64,000 nucleotides of DNA from Hygrocybe punicea (lineage: Eukaryota; Basidiomycota; Agaricomycetes; Agaricales; Hygrophoraceae): NCBI GenBank assembly GCA_963556145.1, contig OY744464.1, positions 7,477,508-7,541,507 on the forward strand. The letters are read 5' to 3'. Below the pieces are notes generated by a model. It was not told the DNA's origin, did no database searches, and saw nothing but the letters and a program-made list of their open reading frames with translations. Shown here piece by piece: positions 36,021 through 48,052 of this stretch. The translations under genes and the position numbers were made by a program. Each line of letters starts with the position of its first letter. Position 1 is the first letter of the stretch.

Positions 36021-36380
36021 CACTTCAGGCTACCCCCAAACCTGAACAACTAGTTACAACTCACCTCTAGTACTGAACCATCTACATGTTGGTAAAAGTA
36101 CTGGGCAGCTTTGGGACGAAACCATTGTCCCTGGGACGATACGTTGGGATGTCCCATTGTCCCTGGTCCGGTGTATGGGATGGCCCATGGGACGACATTT
36201 GGTGTTGTGGGATGTCCCATGTCCCATGGGACATCCCACACATAAGGGGTGTCTGGGGGCATTTGGGACGTCCCTTCCGTAGCTATTTAATAGAAATCTC
36301 AGAGTGATGACAGCATCTAATTATAAATTTCCAGGCCTTGTCATGGCCACTATGGGTACCATGGGTGCTATGGCATAGTA
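36021..36380. mobile_element. Long-TIR element, copy 2, part left of the second Helitron
   Basis: Near-identical to 33,596-33,916 of copy 1, ending ...GGCATAGTA, exactly where the Helitron begins. It continues at 41,067. The copy lies inside the GC-rich block of copy 1. Confidence 0.8.
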
Positions 36381-36879
36381 TTACGAGTCCCTATAAGGGA
36401 ATCGTTCTATACGGTGGATTCTCAAACTCAGGGTCAGCCTCTAATTTGCCAAGCCGTGGGAACAATTTTGTGAAACTGTGGGAACAATTTTGAAGCCCTG
36501 GGAATAATTATAAAACCATGTGACTGGGCGGAGTTGAGTGTGAGAATTTGTTGTCTCAATCAGCAAGAACAATAAGGCAGCCGGATCACAGCAACCAATT
36601 TGGAAATGGGTAGTGTTATATTTTGTTGCTATTGCAATTGCAATCAGTGTCTTATAATAATCACAGGCATTGGTAATGCAATGTGCCGTGTATGAATGAA
36701 AAATATGTAAGTGCTATCTGTCATGTAGTTACATCTACTGTGTGTAATAGAATTGTTGATAATGAAATGAGGTCAAACAGTGTCCATTGTACACTTGTCA
36801 CACAGGTCCAAATGTGTGCGGTGAGTGTTTGGTAGGTGTCCCAGCTTTAATCTGGTGCAGTCGTTTGCACAAACATCTG

Positions 36880-37370
36880 TATGGTGTTTTGGTGGACATG
36901 TTCAGTGCATGTAAGTAAACCGGTGTGACCGGATATACGACACCGAACACATCGAACATGTTCAGTGTGTTCTGTGGACATGTTCGGTGCATGTCAGTAA
37001 ACTAGTATGACCAGATATACGACACCGAACACATCGAACATGTTCGGTGTGTTTGGTGAAGATGTTCGGTGCATGTCAGTAAACTGGTATGACCAGATAT
37101 ATGACACCGAACACATCGAACATGTTCGGTGGACATGTTCGGTGCATGTCAGTACACTGGTATAACCAGATATACTACCCTGAACACATTGAACATGTTG
37201 AACTGGTGTGTTCGGTTGACATGTTCGGTGGATGTTGGTAAGCCAATATGACTAGGTATACTACACCAAACACATCTGGTGTGTTTGGTGGACATGTTTG
37301 GTGGATGTCCATGGACCGGTATGACTAGGTATACTACACCAAACACATCCACCAAACACACCGAAGATGC
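36880..37370. repeat. Degenerate repeats, about 82 bp, TGTTCGGTG-rich
   Basis: GACCAGATATACGACACCGAACACATCG-like blocks recur at about 36,927, 37,009 and 37,091, then in more diverged form to 37,370. They contain the self-complementary word GAACATGTTC. Confidence 0.7.
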
Positions 37371-37533
37371 TGCAGCCTGCATGTGGGGCATTCCCCTTGC
37401 GCAAATAGTCATATGAACAATGTATTCGATGTGTCTGTAGTGTAGCTACATGTACAATGTGTATTACAATTAATATTAATGCCAGCATTGACTACTTGCA
37501 AAGTGTTCGGTATGTTCGGTAAGATGTTCCGTT

Positions 37534-39660
37534 GATGTCCCAGCCTTCATCTGTGGCATTTCCCTTGCACAAATCGTTGTACGAACAATGTATTCGATGT
37601 ATCTGTAGTGTAGCTACCAGTACAATGTGTATTAGAATTAATATTAATGCCAGCATTGACTACTTGCAAAGTGTTCGGTATGTTCAGTAAGGTGTTCGGT
37701 TGATGTCCCAGCCTTCATCTGTGGCATTTCCCTTGCACAAATCGTTGTACGAACAACGTATTCGATGTATCTGTAGTGTAGCTACCAGTACAATGTGTAT
37801 TAGAATTATCATTAAGGCAAACATTGACTACTCGTTGAAGAGGTCCAAAGTGTTCGGTATGTTCGGTAAGGTGTTCGGTTGATGTCCCAGCCTTCATCTG
37901 TGGCATTTCCCTTGCACAAATCGTTGTACGAACAACGTATTCGATGTATCTGTAGTGTAGCTACCAGTACAATGTGTATTAGAATTATCATTAAGGCAAA
38001 CATTGACTACTCGTTGAAGAGGTCCAAAGTGTTCGGTATGTTCGGTAAGGTGTTCGGTTGATGTCCCAGCCTTCATCTGTGGCATTTCCCTTGCACAAAT
38101 CGTTGTACGAACAACGTATTCGATGTATCTGTAGTGTAGCTACCAGTACAATGTGTATTAGAATTATCATTAAGGCAAACATTGACTACTCGTTGAAGAG
38201 GTCCAAAGTGTTCGGTATGTTCGGTAAGGTGTTCGGTTGATGTCCCAGCCTTCATCTGTGGCATTTCCCTTGCACAAATCGTTGTACGAACAACGTATTC
38301 GATGTATCTGTAGTGTAGCTACCAGTACAATGTGTATTAGAATTATCATTAAGGCAAACATTGACTACTCGTTGAAGAGGTCCAAAGTGTTCGGTATGTT
38401 CGGGAAGGTGTTCGGTTGATGTCCCAGCCTTCATCTGTGGCATTTCCCTTGCACAAATCGTTGTACGAACAACGTATTCGATGTATCTGTAGTGTAGCTA
38501 CCAGTACAATGCATATTAGAATTAATATTAATGCCAGCATTGACTACTTGCAAAGTGTTCGGTATGTTCAGTAAGGTGTTCGGTTGATGTCCCAGCCTTC
38601 ATCTGTGGCATTTCCCTTGCACAAATCGTTGTACGAACAACGTATTCGATGTATCTGTAGTGTAGCTACCAGTACAATGTGTATTAGAATTATCATTAAG
38701 GCAAACATTGACTACTCGTTGAAGAGGTCCAAAGTGTTCGGTATGTTCGGTAAGGTGTTCGGTTGATGTCCCAGCCTTCATCTGTGGCATTTCCCTTGCA
38801 CAAATCGTTGTACGAACAACGTATTCGATGTATCTGTAGTGTAGCTACCAGTACAATGTGTATTAGAATTATCATTAAGGCAAACATTGACTACTCGTTG
38901 AAGAGGTCCAAAGTGTTCGGTATGTTCGGTAAGATGTTCGGTTGTTGTCCCAGCCTTCATCTGTGGCATTTCCCTTGCACAAATCGTTGTACGAACAACG
39001 TATTCGATGTATCTGTAGTGTAGCTACCAGTACAATGTGTATTAGAATTAATAATAATGCCAGCATTGACTACTTGCAAAGTGTTCGGTATGTTCGGTAA
39101 GATGTTCGGTTGATGTCCCAGCCTTCATCTGTGGCATTTCCCTTGCACAAATCGTTGTACGAACAACGTATTCGATGTATCTGTAGTGTAGCTACCAGTA
39201 CAATGCATATTAGAATTAATAATAATGCCAGCATTGACTACTTGCAAAGTGTTCGGTATGTTCGGTAAGATGTTCGGTTGATGTCCCAGCCTTTATCTGT
39301 GGCATTTCCCTTGCACAAATCATTGTACGAACAACATATTCGGTGTATCTGTAGTGTAGCTACATGTACAATGTGTATTAGAATTATCATTAAGGCAAAC
39401 ATTGACTACTCGTTGAAGAGGTCCAAAGTGTTCGGTATGTTCGGTAAAGTGTTCAGTTGATGTCGAAGCCTTCTCAATGTATCATCCGGGGCATTCCTCT
39501 TGCACAAATAGTTGTACAAACAACGTATTCGATGTATCTGTTGTGTAGCTACATGTACAATGTGTATTAGAATTATCATTAATGCAAACATTGACTACTC
39601 GTCGTACAGGTCGAAAGTGTTCAGTCAGTGTTCAGTAGATGTCCCAGCCTTTTTCTGATG
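37534..39660. repeat. Tandem array of 179/168-bp units in the Helitron
   Basis: The phrase GATGTCCCAGCCTTCATCTG starts units at about 37,534, 37,702, 37,881, 38,060, 38,239, 38,418, 38,586, 38,765, 38,944, 39,112 and 39,280, then diverged units. Spacings are either 179 or 168. Long units carry CATTAAGGCAAACATTGACTACTCGTTGAAGAGG; short ones carry AATATTAATGCCAGCATTGACTACTTG. The short frames on both strands repeat with the units and are not genes. Confidence 0.9.
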
Positions 39661-39718
39661 CATTCCCCTTCCACCCAAAATTGTACACACATTATATCAG
39701 ATGTGTCTGTGTTGCAGT

Positions 39719-40082
39719 CACTGGATGCAAGCCATAATATTTCTAATAAAAATATCTTGAAATTGCCTGGAAATTAATCCATATTATTTTAACATGTCAT
39801 TTGCAGAGAACATTTACATATGTAGTGCATATTTTTTGTACACAGGTATCATAAAGATATGATAAACATTATAAGAAAACCAAGATGTTTAAAGACTATG
39901 AAATTGTATTTCTTTTAAGATAGCACTCAAGATACTTTTATGATAACTTCCTTTAAAACGAACTGACATTATTTAGAAGGTTTTCAAAAAATTTCTCACA
40001 ATGTTGTATTACAGTAACATGGATTAATTTCCAGATAACTTCAAGATATTTTGAGTTGAAATACTATGGCTTGCATCCAGTG
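39719..40082. mobile_element. Palindromic MITE with CACTG ends and 3-bp duplication
   Basis: Left end CACTGGATGCAAGCCATA and right end TATGGCTTGCATCCAGTG are exact inverses. Arms continue with AATATCTTGAA and GGAAATTAATCC. AGT flanks both sides. CACTR ends plus a 3-bp target duplication indicate the CACTA/CMC superfamily. It lies inside the second Helitron. Confidence 0.75.
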
Positions 40083-41020
40083 AGTCATATATAATATGCA
40101 CATTGAAATCGTTCCCACTGCAAGTAGTGATTTCTTGTCAAAGAGGTATAATACAATGTTCCACCTTCAACCCTCGGCAATCCCATTGTAGACATAATAG
40201 TATGACCTGTATATTGGATGGGTCTGTACAAGTGCTACATATCCTTGCAATGCACCTCATACTTAATACATTATTAGTGCTGGTAAAACAGGCTGAATGG
40301 ATTTCAGTAAATCATTGGGCCAGTGTCCCAGACACAGTATGCAGCATTGCAGTGCAACAGACACTGTCTGTTCCATAAATTCCATTCGTGCATGTCACAC
40401 CTATCTTCATCATGTGTGCTGGAATTGGTTCAGGTGTTCAACACTGATCAAACTGTTACACAAGAACATTGTGTCACCAACTTCACAGCTTCATGAATCG
40501 GAAGCATTGCTAGTGCACAAGCTGAACCAGTCATCTTGTTGATTCTGGTATCATCAAACCCAGTGATCTTATCAAAGTGGTTCCAATACAAGTGCAGTTG
40601 GTGTCATTGTACATGTGTTTATTTCTACCATACTCACAGGAGGTCATTCTTGACCCGACAAATAATTCAGATACTTAGAGTTTCTGGATATACTTACTAT
40701 GTATTCTGTAAAACTTTCACAGAGTAACTATGACTACTGATAGAGTAGTAAATTAGTTGTATATATGCCAGCATGAACACTGCAAACTTGATGTGAAAGA
40801 TGCCAATTTGGGATCTGATATTGCATTATGACAAATTGGAAGGAACAGGGTATAATCAATTATGAAAGCTATATCATTGTAGTATGGTATCTGAATGGTA
40901 TCTGAATGGCATCAGTATGTAATAATAAAGGAAATATTAATAACTTTGCAAATATTGATTATCATAGCAGCATCATAATACTGTATGATTTGTATCCACT
41001 TATTCTCTCATTACTAAAAA
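40083..41020. other. AT-rich Helitron interior, no gene recognised
   Basis: Only short open frames without recognisable domains. The segment leads into the 3' terminal hairpin of the Helitron. Confidence 0.5.
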
Positions 41021-41066
41021 GGGACGAGTAACCTGCCATGCAAAGCAATGGCCCACACCCCACTAG

Positions 41067-42288
41067 TAAGATTGTATATACTTATTCTTTTGAGAGTCAC
41101 AGAGCTGATTGTCCTTCAAGGTCAGTGGCAGGGTGTGGAGATACAGCAGTTCTTTCCACATATAAAGACAGAACGAGTGGGAGAGGAAAAGTGCTGGAGA
41201 TGTTGGGTATTGAGATGGGATTGAGGGGGAGGATTGAGGGTGTGCTTCTAGTAAACCAATCCCTTGTGCATGTGGCAAGCTGAAGCTTGTAGGGGAGTAA
41301 GTGAGCAGAGCATGCATGATATACAAAGAAAAGTAGGGCTACATATGCAGAGGAGGCTGAGCTGAAAATTAAACACGTGTATTATGAAGAGCATTTGATC
41401 AGGATATCAGTGGTTATTACATTATGGGCTGTGCATACAATGGCTGACTGGGAAGCAGATGCAGAGGAGAGATCTGAAATTAGAGTGTGTCTTGAGGACA
41501 GTGGACTTGGGTAAGGAGACATCTCACAGAGGTTTTTTTTATTGGGACATCCCACAGGCTCATCTGGGATGTCCCTGTCAGCTTGCAGCTGAGGCTTTCA
41601 GACATCCCTGTCATCTTGTGTGACATCCCACAGCCTTGTCTGGGACATCCCTGCCAGCTTGTGGGACGTCCCACAGCCTTGTTTGAGACATCCCTGTCAG
41701 CTTGTGAGACGTCCCAAAGCCTCGGTGGGACAACCCACAATCTTGTCTGGGACATCTTACATAATTTTAAATAATTTACATTTAGCAACTACTTAAAATA
41801 GATATAGCAAATCAAATAATTATTTTACCTAAATACATGGTATTCTACTTATCAGGGGAGAGGCAGGGAGGTGGAGGTGGAGGAGAGGACAGGAGAGGGG
41901 GAAATGGCAGGGGCAATGGCAGGGGGTGGGCAAGGGGAGAAGGGCAGGAGGTGGATGGGAGGTGGATGGGAGGTGGATGGGAGGTGGGGGTGGCAGGGGG
42001 CAGGAGATAGGCAGGGGAGAAGGGGCAGGTTAGCAAGGGACAGACTAGGAGACAGTCAGGGGGAGAATGGAAAGGAGGAGGGAGGAGGGGGAGGGGAAAG
42101 GAGGGGAAAAACCAACAAAATTACACACCGGTGTTCCCTGGTGTCCACACCCCTCCGCGTCCTCGCCCTTGTCCCCCTCCTCGTCCTCGTCCCTGTCCCC
42201 GTCATCGTCGTCGTCATCGTCGTCGTCGTCATTGTCGTCGTCGTCGTCATTGTCGTCGTTGTCGTCATTGTCGTCGTTGTCGTCGTCA

Positions 42289-42325
<37 letters not shown>

Positions 42326-43860
42326 CGTTGTCGTCGTTGTCGTTGTCGTTGTCATCGCCGTCGTCCCCGTCCCCGTTCTCGTCGTCCTCGTCCCTGTCCC
42401 TGTCGTCCTCGTGTTCGTCGTTTTCGTCCCCGTCCCTGTCCTCGCCGTTGTCCCCGTCCCCATTCTCATCGTCCTCGTCCCTGTCCCCATCGTCCTCGTG
42501 TTCGTCGATTGCGTCCCCGTCCCCGTCCTCGCCGTCATCCCGTCCCCGTTCTCGTCATCCTCGTCCTCGTCCCCCTCCCCGTCGCCCTCGTCCTCGTTGT
42601 TTTCGTCCCTGTCCCTGTCCCTGTCCCCGTCCCTGCCATCCCCGCCGTCCTCGCTGTCCTCGCTGTCCTCGCTGTCCCCGTCCTCGTTGTTGCCGTTGCC
42701 GTTGTTGCCGTTGTTGTGGTCCCAGTCCCCGTCGTTGTCGTTGTCGTCCTCGTCGTCCCTGTTGCCGCCGTCCTCGTTGTCCCGGTCTCTGTTGTCCTCG
42801 TCATCCCGTTCCCTCGTCCCGGTCGTCCTCGTTTCTGTCGTCCGTCGTCCGTTGCCCCTGTCCCCGTTCCCGTGCTCGCTGCCCCCATCGCCATCCTCAT
42901 CATCGTCCCCGTTGCAGTCGTCCTTGTTGTCCCCGGCTCCGTGGTCGTCGTCCCGTTCCCCCGTCCCGGTCGTCTTCGTTTCCGTCGTCCATCGTTCCCG
43001 TGCCTGTGCCCGCTGTCCTCATCTTCGTTGCCCCTGCTCGTCGTCGTCTTCCCGTTGTCGTGGTTCCCGTTCCCGTTGCCGTCATCTTCCCCTTTCGCGC
43101 CGTTGTTGCGTTTGTTCGTTTACCCCGTATTCCTCATTCTTGTCGTCCCCATTCTTGCTGTCGTGGTCGGCCTGGGTTGTCCCTGTTCTGGGCTGTGTCC
43201 TCCCTCCTTGTTGCCCGCATCCGCATCTGCTTGTTTTGTTCGCGTTCGTTTGGCGCGAGGGTGTGGCAAAAAAACCTAAAACTGTTTATTATTAATAATT
43301 AGTTAGTAGAATAAATGAAAAAGATAAATGGACGACTTACCTGGGGTGCTCTGGCATCCGCACCTGTTGTCGCGTCGTTGTTGAAAACAACAAGTCTTGT
43401 TGAACTCGTGCACGAGACTTTCAACCGGAATTTGCCGATGGCCCAAACGGGGTCGAGTTGCCATATAGGGAAGGGTGGCTGAATTTTCTTATTATTATTA
43501 CATGTACTACAACACCTCAATGGCCAGGGCAAGACCCTGAAGAGATGTAGGTATGATACACCTACCCCAAGGGGAGTTCATGTATTTTATTTCATTTTAT
43601 ATGTGGAGATATTCACCATGTATTTTATGCCTCTGCCAAAATTGGACCCTTAAAAAGCTAACTTTGCGAGTACACGTCTGAAAAATCTAAAATTAATTCT
43701 AGGAGTGCTAGGTAAGGTATACATTGTGTTCCAGACAAGTGCCTGGTAGTTGGTGGTGCAGGGAATGTGTTGTAGCCAAAATATGTTGAACTTGTAACTC
43801 ACATTCCATTCATGATTGTGTGTGCTTATACAGACTTTTGATTGTCTAGCCACAATGCAA
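41067..43860. mobile_element. Long-TIR element, copy 2, part right of the second Helitron
   Basis: Resumes at TAAGATTG and carries a GGGAYRTCCC array, a purine-rich tract, then a GC-rich block (42,130-43,260). The sequence from 43,260 to 43,860 closely parallels 59,810-60,371 of the 58,101 element, to the word CTAGCCACAAT. On the minus strand the GC-rich block encodes only Thr/Arg/Gly repeats. At its right edge it runs directly into Helitron Rep coding sequence. No right TIR was found. Confidence 0.65.
42195..42360. repeat. (GTC/GTT)n microsatellite
   Basis: Almost pure GTC and GTT triplets over about 165 bp. This generates poly-Ser, poly-Val and, on the minus strand, poly-Thr frames that should not be called genes. 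Confidence 0.9.
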
Positions 43861-44128
43861 AGATCCAACTCCATTTTGAAAATCTAGCACAATATCCAGA
43901 TCATGGAATTCTTGTTGTGATTGCATATCGACCAGCAGACACAAATAAGGAACCGGAAGCCACTAGTGCATTTGACAATGAAGAGGAAGATGGTGTGGAA
44001 GATGGGCCTTGTCCCTTTGTTGTTAGTGGAGTAACCGGTGAAAATCTAGATATTACAAGTCCAAAGGCATTAATAGCTAGAGCGACAAAGCACTTGATAG
44101 ATGACCATGGTGGTGTTCTTGCCATCAG

Positions 44129-44571
44129 TAGTGAACTGCAGGGGTCTACCCCCAATGTATGATGCATTTGATTTGGTATTTTTATTACATTATGAATTCT
44201 TGGAAAAGTACTGATGTTTTTACATAATGAGGTGAATATAATACATACCAACAAGTTTGATTATCCAGGGGTACAAAAATTCTCAATGTAATCATATCTA
44301 ATTCTGCTTTCAAAGCCCAGGGGTATAAAATACCCCTCAAACTCCAAATGGTCCGAGTTTTCAGGGGTATTTTGTACCCCTGGGCTTTAAAAGCAGAATT
44401 AGATATGATTGCATTGAGAATTTTTGTACCCCTGGATAATCAAACTTGTTGGTATGTATTATATTCACCTCATTATGTAAAAACATCAGCACTTTTTCAA
44501 GAATTCATAATGTAATAAAAATACCAAATCAAATGCATTATACATTGGGGGTAGACCCCTGCAGTTCACTA
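44129..44571. mobile_element. hAT-type palindromic MITE in Rep
   Basis: Flanked by an exact 8-bp duplication GCCATCAG (44,121-44,128 and 44,572-44,579). Ends TAGTGAACTGCAGGGGTC and its complement. Arms are complementary almost to the centre (AGGGGTATTTTGTACCCC). The TAGTG start and 8-bp duplication indicate hAT ancestry. Deleting it with one duplication restores the Rep frame. Confidence 0.95.
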
Positions 44572-44800
44572 GCCATCAGCCATGCTAGAAATCCAGAATT
44601 ATTCTTTAATAATCCTCAGTTATATCCTATGATGTTCCCCTGCCTATTTCCATATGGCTTGGGCGGTATTAGCAGCATTGACAAAGATGTTTTAAGCATC
44701 AGTGATATGATGCACAAAAGACATCTCCTGATGTACCATGACAAAAGATTTCAAACCGATCGCTATTTTCCATTGATTGCATTCAATCAGGAACAAATTA

Positions 44801-45613
44801 CAGCCATTTGTGGTGAGCTTGACACTTGTGGGAAATTTTTTGATTGATTAAAATAATATGGACTTGGTGAAAATTTCTGTGCTCTACCTTGTATCTCATG
44901 AAGTACTGCATGGATTCACATGGTTACAGAGGGAAAGTTGTACTATTTCTTAAGGGCTATCTACTGCTATCATTACATTTGGACCATATTTTGTATTTGG
45001 TGACTTGTGGATGAAACAAAAGGTAAACCAGTACTTTTTGACACCCAAAATGATATTGTCAAATTATGGCATCAAATGAACTCCTATGAAAAGAATTGTA
45101 GGGAGAAATTTATTCATTTTTTCAAGGGCTAAAAGTACATATACCGTGTTTTTCTTTATTTTTGTCCTTTGAGCTCATAATCATGATTCTTGTGGCATTT
45201 CAACTCTAATGTGGACAAACATAGTACAGATAAAATATTGCCTCAAAGGACAAAAATAAAGAAAAACACGGTATATGTACTTTTAGCCCTTGAAAAAATG
45301 AATAAATTTCTCCCTACAATTCTTTTCATAGGAGTTCATTTGATGCCATAATTTGACAATATCATTTTGGGTGTCAAAAAGTACTGGTTTACCTTTTGTT
45401 TCATCCACAAGTCACCAAATATAAAATATTGTCCAAATGTAATTACAGCAGTAGATAGCCCTTAAGAAATAGTACAACTTTCCCTCTATAACCATGTTAA
45501 TCCATGCAGTATTTCATGAGATACAAAGTAGAGCACAGAAGTTTTCACCAAGTCCATATTGTTTCAAATGATCAAAAAATTTCAAAAAGTGTCAAGATCA
45601 TCAAAAACGGCTG
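44801..45613. mobile_element. TA-type palindromic MITE in Rep
   Basis: TA at 44,799-44,800 and 45,614-45,615. Ends CAGCCATTTGTGG and the near inverse of it. Long arms include TATGGACTTGGTGAAAA, GTAGGGAGAAATTTATTC and CGTGTTTTTCTTTATTTTTG. It belongs to the same family as 31,595-32,160. Deletion restores the Rep frame. Confidence 0.92.
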
Positions 45614-48052
45614 TAAAGACAGTACAACAGGTGGATATCTGTTGACTAATAAACATAATTTCAATGATATTGCAGATCGCTTGATGCATATCAATACAGC
45701 TGTTTTAGATGATCTCTCTAAAAGACTGTCTAGAGGTGATAGAGTCAAACCAGATACCCCTGAAGAAAAAGCATGTTATAGGCTTATATCAGACTTGGAT
45801 CATGTAGCTGGTCAGGTCAAAGGTTCAATTACTAACAAGAAATACATGCGAAATGAGATTTGGTCTCTGATATCCTATATTGGTGCTCCGACTTGGTTTA
45901 TCACTTTTGCACCTGCAGACATCAATCACCCACTATGCTTATATTATGCTGACAACAAAGAAATGTTTTGTCCTAAACTACGTCTACCCCAGGATTGTTA
46001 CAAACTAATCGCAAATAATCCAGTTGCTGGAGCCCGCTTCTTTCACTTTACTACTGAAATGTTCATCAAACATATATTAGGAATAAATGAATCTCATCCT
46101 GGCCTATATGGAAACACATCAGGTTATTATGCAACGGTAGAGGAACAAGGACGTCTTACCTTGCATCTTCATATGCTGTTGTGGATAAAGGGATGCCTTA
46201 CACCTCAGGAAATACGTGACAAAATTATGGGTGAAAATTCTGACTTTCAGAAAAGATTAGTGGAATACTTGGAAAGTTTGTGTGTAGGACAATTCATGAC
46301 AGGTTCTAAAGATGAGGTATCACAGAAAATGGAACAGACAATGTCGAAGCCTGAATATCAACCACCGACATGTGTCCTACCAGATCCACCATCATATAAT
46401 TGTTTCATGAATTGTCAATATCATGACAAAAGATCAACATGGTGGCAAAGGTTTCAAGATGTTGTAGATGATCTTTTATTGCAATTAAATGTACATAACA
46501 GGCATGACGGCAAAAAAAAGCCATATTGTCTTAATTCGAAAGGTGAATGTAAACAACAATTTCCCCATGATATCTTTCAACAAACCTTTGTAGAACCTAA
46601 CACTGGTGCTCTCAACCTCAAACATGGTGAACCTTGGATGAACACGGTGACACCTGAAGTTACTTATATGCTACGATGCAATTCTGATGTGACCAGCTTA
46701 TTATCAAATACTGCTATAAAGGCCATAGTTGCATACATAACAGATTATATTACAAAATTCTCCTTGAAGACCTATAGCATTTTTGAAGTGATAAAAAGTA
46801 TTTTTGATAAGAATTCCGAAATGATTGGTGGCGACCTGAAAAGAAAAGACAAAGTCAGAAAACTGTTTACACAAATAGTCAATTCACTCACCTCCAAAAT
46901 GGAAATTGGTGCTCCAATGGCTTCATTATATGTCCTTGGAAATCCTGATCACTACACCAGTCATAAATTCGTGCCATTCTTTTGGAGATCTTATGTTAAA
47001 GAGGTTATCAGTGCATGGTCTGATGAAGAAATTGCTAATATATGTGAAGACCAAAATAATGCACAAAAGGTTGTTATTGGTAAGAATAATGGTGCATACA
47101 ATGGACTTTCCAAAGTAAATAATTATATGTTCAGACCAGCCTTGTATGATAATGTATCACTATATGACTGGATACGTCTTGCCACTATGGAACCAAATAA
47201 AAGATGCACCAAAACAAAAAGCAAAAGGGCCAGAAAAGACCCCATGCAAAACCATATTTTGGACAATCTAGGCTGTGATGATTTTTCTGACTCTTTCACT
47301 GAATCTACTAATGTTGATGACTCCAGTGATGACAACTTGTCTGATGTCATTGATAATGATATACTCATGGAGATAGATGAAATTCCAAAACCTGATGGTT
47401 TGAATAGAAATGCAGGCACAGAAATAGCTGATAAAACAAATGAAGGTGATGTTAATAAATTGACAAAAAATGAAAATGATTATACTTTACATCCCAATCA
47501 TCCACAATATCTCACCCACCATGCCAAAATGAAAGGAAATGATCCTTTCATAGTTCCTAATTTTATTCCAAACACTTTGCCAAGGGCTGACCATGGTGAT
47601 CGAGAATATTATTGCTGTACAATGTTAACATTTTTCAAGCCATGGAGAAGTGGCAAGGAACTCAAATGTAAATTACAAACATGGGATAATGCTTTCATAG
47701 ACCATGAGTTTTCTAAAAGAAAGCTGGAGATCATGAAATACTTTGGTTTACAATATGAGTGTCTAGATGCAAGAGATGATTTCTCTGCTAAACGTCGAAA
47801 GAATAATACTGAAGATATAAGGTATTCATGGGCAACTTCAAACAATCTTGATGAACTGGATGACATGCACAATGCTGAATTAGCCATTAATGGTGATGAC
47901 TTCAACAATAATATTGGTGAAGACAATAATGACACAGAAATACTTCTGAAACTTGGCCATAAAGGACAAAAGAGGAAGGATCAAATGCTAATAGCTGAAA
48001 GAACTTTGAAAAGGTCAGGGTGGCTGGATGATTGTATTGATGGTACCCCAGA

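Larger units (their letters stand above)
36381..41066 (+). mobile_element. Non-autonomous Helitron with exact A|T insertion
   Basis: 5' end TTACGAGTCCCTATAAGG; 3' end GCCATGCAAAGCAATGGC (hairpin stem GCCAT/ATGGC) followed by CCACACCCCACTAG. It lies between A 36,380 and T 41,067. The same host sequence in copy 1 reads uninterrupted (ATAGTA|TAAGATTG at 33,911-33,920). CTAG terminus, 3' hairpin, A|T target and no target duplication are Helitron hallmarks. The 5' TT instead of the usual TC is notable. It is 4,686 bp with no Rep or helicase; the interior is tandem repeats, a CACTG-type MITE and AT-rich sequence. Confidence 0.9.

Noticed and set aside
34872..36070. 280-393-residue open frames in the GC-rich block of copy 1
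   Set aside because: Ser/Pro/Val low-complexity translations of triplet repeats. The same region is open on the other strand too.
37700..38969. Repeated identical 60- and 63-residue ORFs on both strands
   Set aside because: They recur with the tandem unit and stop within each unit. They are a repeat artefact.
37534..39660. CRISPR-like array of regular repeats
   Set aside because: Units of 168-179 bp without unique spacers inside a eukaryotic Helitron. This is a tandem satellite.
42056..43302. Several 380-470-residue open frames (Ser, Val, Arg/Pro or Thr rich)
   Set aside because: They come from GTC/GCC triplet repeats that are open in all frames. Composition is extreme and no conserved motif is present.
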